The position numbers were made by a program, and so were the translations under genes. Under the pieces are notes generated by a model. It worked only from the letters and a program-made list of their open reading frames with translations. It searched no databases and had not been told where the DNA came from. Shown here one piece after another: positions 13,001-14,579 of a stretch of 14,579 nucleotides of DNA (positions within the stretch are counted from its first letter, which is position 1; every line of letters starts with the position of its first letter). Origin of the DNA: Pseudomonadota bacterium. GTDB lineage: Bacteria; Desulfobacterota; Desulfobacteria; Desulfobacterales; ETH-SRB1. The stretch lies in assembly GCA_018897415.1 (NCBI GenBank), contig JAHIKR010000144.1, positions 1 to 14,579 of the forward strand. The letters run 5' to 3'.

Positions 13001-14579
13001 ATGAAAGAAGAGACAAAACCTGTCCCCAATATTTTAGCTCCTGCCGGGAACAAAGACTCATTTTTAGCTGCTCTGTCAGCAGGGGCAGATGCTATATATT
13101 GCGGGCTTAATATCTTATCCGCTAGAATGGAGGCAAGAAATTTTTCTATTGAAGAACTTATCCCTCTAATTCAGCTCGCTCATGATATGGGAACGAAAGT
13201 CTATGTGGCATTCAACTCGCTGTTAAAGCAAGGTGATCTTAATGTTGCAGGAAGGCTTCTTGATCAGTTGGAGAGGTTTGCTAAGCCTGATGCCCTTATA
13301 ATACAGGATCTGTCACTTATAGAGTTAATCAGGCAAACAGGTTTTACTGGAGAAGTGCATTTATCTACACTTGCGAATATAAGTTTTCCAATGGCTTTGA
13401 AGCTTGTTCGCAAAAAACTCGGGGTTAACCTTGTGGTTGTTCCAAGGGAGCTGAGTATAGATGAAATTAAGGCTGTGGCTAATGCCTGCCCACGCGGTCT
13501 TGGTCTTGAAGTATTTGTTCATGGGGCTCTTTGTTACGGGGTTTCAGGCAGGTGTTACTGGAGCAGTTATATGGGCGGCAAAAGCGGGCTCAGGGGCAGA
13601 TGTGTTCAGCCATGCCGCAGGTTTTATACTCAGGAAAAAACAAGAAAAAGATTTTTTTCATGTCAGGATTTAAGCCTTGATGTGCTTGTCAAGATTTTGT
13701 TGCCTATTCCTGAAGTGAGGGCATGGAAGATTGAAGGTCGCAAAAAAGGTCCACATTATGTTTTCTACACAGTCAAGGCCTATCAGATATTAAGAGATCA
13801 TGGAAGCGATCCGCAGATGAAAAAAACAGCTCTTCAACTTATATCAAGAGCTCTTGGCAGGACGGGGACGCATTATAATTTTCTTACTCAAAGGCCGTAT
13901 AATCCAGTAAATACAAATGGTCAAACTGCTTCCGGACTTTATATGGGGAAAATAAAAGGCTCCAAAGGGAAACCCTATCTTATTCCGATAGAGGAGCTTT
14001 TACCTGGCGATGTTTTGCGTATAGGATATGAAGATGATCATTGGCATAGTGTAAACAGGGTTGGCAAATACGTACCTGAAAAGGGGCGCTTTTATCTTAA
14101 GCTGACTTCAGGAAAAAGTGTTTCGTTAGGAACTCCTGTTTTCCTATTAGACAGACGGGAAAAGGCCCTTGGAGAGATGATGGCCAAAGTTGAGGATAAA
14201 CTGTCCAAACTGCAAGAATTTAGAGTTGATTCCTCGACATTTAATGCCGGACTTCCAAAGAGATATAACAAAAAGCCAAGGGTATTTGAAATTCATGTAT
14301 TCAGGAAAATGAACAAGAAAAAATCCCATGATCAGGCTGGAATCTGGCTGTATGATGAATTCCAGAAAAAGCTTTCCAATGGCTTTGCGTCTAACATCTG
14401 GTGGTGGCTTCCACCAGTTATATGGCCTGAACATGAAGAAAAATATAAGAAAAGCATTGAATTTATATTAAAAAAAGGTGGTCGAAATTTTGTCCTGAAT
14501 ATTCCATGGCAGATGGCCTTTTTTAAGGAACAAAAAAAATTAAATCTATGGGCAGGACCATTTTGCAATATAACAAATA
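13001..14579 (+). CDS. Peptidase U32 family protein (partial, runs off the window)
   Basis: The frame is open from ATG 13001 to the end of the window, giving 526 residues with no stop. The start, NILAPAGNKDSFLAALSAGA (10-29) with DAIYCGL, is the TIM-barrel opening of U32 proteins. The family signature appears as LEVFVHGALCYGVSGRCYWSS (169-189) and GLRGRCVQPCRRFY (196-209). Cysteines 178, 185, 201, 205 and 221 are placed like the iron-sulfur ligands known from the relative RlhA. KIEGRKKGPHYVFYTVKAYQ is the usual KIEGR segment, though it is preceded by VRAW rather than the common form. A C-terminal extension from about residue 300 contains GLYMGKIKG and LLPGDVLRIG, as in longer U32 proteins. 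Members act in tRNA or rRNA hydroxylation, ubiquinone synthesis or, less certainly, proteolysis. The ribosome site is weak (AGAG). It is divergent from pilC and probably unrelated to that cluster. Confidence 0.8.
   Translation, partial: MKEETKPVPNILAPAGNKDSFLAALSAGADAIYCGLNILSARMEARNFSIEELIPLIQLAHDMGTKVYVAFNSLLKQGDLNVAGRLLDQLERFAKPDALIIQDLSLIELIRQTGFTGEVHLSTLANISFPMALKLVRKKLGVNLVVVPRELSIDEIKAVANACPRGLGLEVFVHGALCYGVSGRCYWSSYMGGKSGLRGRCVQPCRRFYTQEKTRKRFFSCQDLSLDVLVKILLPIPEVRAWKIEGRKKGPHYVFYTVKAYQILRDHGSDPQMKKTALQLISRALGRTGTHYNFLTQRPYNPVNTNGQTASGLYMGKIKGSKGKPYLIPIEELLPGDVLRIGYEDDHWHSVNRVGKYVPEKGRFYLKLTSGKSVSLGTPVFLLDRREKALGEMMAKVEDKLSKLQEFRVDSSTFNAGLPKRYNKKPRVFEIHVFRKMNKKKSHDQAGIWLYDEFQKKLSNGFASNIWWWLPPVIWPEHEEKYKKSIEFILKKGGRNFVLNIPWQMAFFKEQKKLNLWAGPFCNITN

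Noticed and set aside
13461..13673. 70-residue open frame beginning MKLRLWLMPAHAV
   Set aside because: It is an out-of-frame reading of the U32 gene, which stays open through the same bases with its family signature.

Overview
The window looks like a chromosomal segment of a Gram-negative, probably anaerobic bacterium. The closest match in style is the Desulfobacterota (former Deltaproteobacteria). This is inferred from gene content: a GT9 enzyme with cysteine clusters, tandem cobalamin-binding radical SAM proteins, an MSHA-like type IV pilin with its platform protein, a YfhO-type membrane protein and a U32 peptidase-family protein. No rRNA, tRNA or other taxonomic marker is present, so the assignment is tentative.

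Layout. Bases 1-655 hold a small CopG-type antitoxin gene with its own promoter, followed by a degraded fragment resembling the C-terminus of a PIN-domain (VapC) toxin. A GT9 glycosyltransferase gene (776-1903, +) follows and meets the end of a long minus-strand cluster with a 3-base overlap of stop codons. Read in its own direction from 12576 down to 1900, the minus-strand cluster is: pilC/mshG-like inner-membrane platform protein, type IV pilin, YfhO-like GT-C protein, two paralogous B12-binding radical SAM proteins, a SAM methyltransferase with an N-terminal zinc-ribbon-like motif, a DPM1-like polyprenol-phosphate mannosyltransferase, and a GT39/ArnT-like membrane glycosyltransferase. The last five genes are packed tightly (1-base overlap, 25-base gap, 2-base gap, 11-base overlap) and are almost certainly one operon. 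After a 424-base repeat-rich intergenic region, a U32 peptidase-family gene begins at 13001 on the plus strand and runs off the window.

How the genes may work together. The DPM1-like enzyme would make a polyprenyl-phosphate-linked sugar, and the adjacent GT39-type enzyme (and possibly YfhO) would use it on the periplasmic side of the membrane. The radical SAM proteins and the methyltransferase could tailor the lipid, the glycan or the acceptor. Because the same-strand neighbour upstream is a type IV pilin with its assembly platform, one testable idea is a surface-glycan or pilin modification cassette. This is inference; no gene here proves the substrate.

Non-coding structure. A ~120-base dispersed repeat with small hairpins occurs twice in the same orientation (8095-8219 and 12742-12857). 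The second copy lies between inverted arrays of a 7-base repeat. A 14-bp perfect hairpin between the pilin and YfhO genes looks like a terminator and also buries the YfhO ribosome binding site. A hairpin plus T7 run lies just upstream of pilC, which has no visible Shine-Dalgarno. Base composition shifts sharply within the cluster: the GT39 gene, and less strongly the YfhO gene, are AT-rich beside GC-richer neighbours, suggesting a mosaic assembled from different sources.
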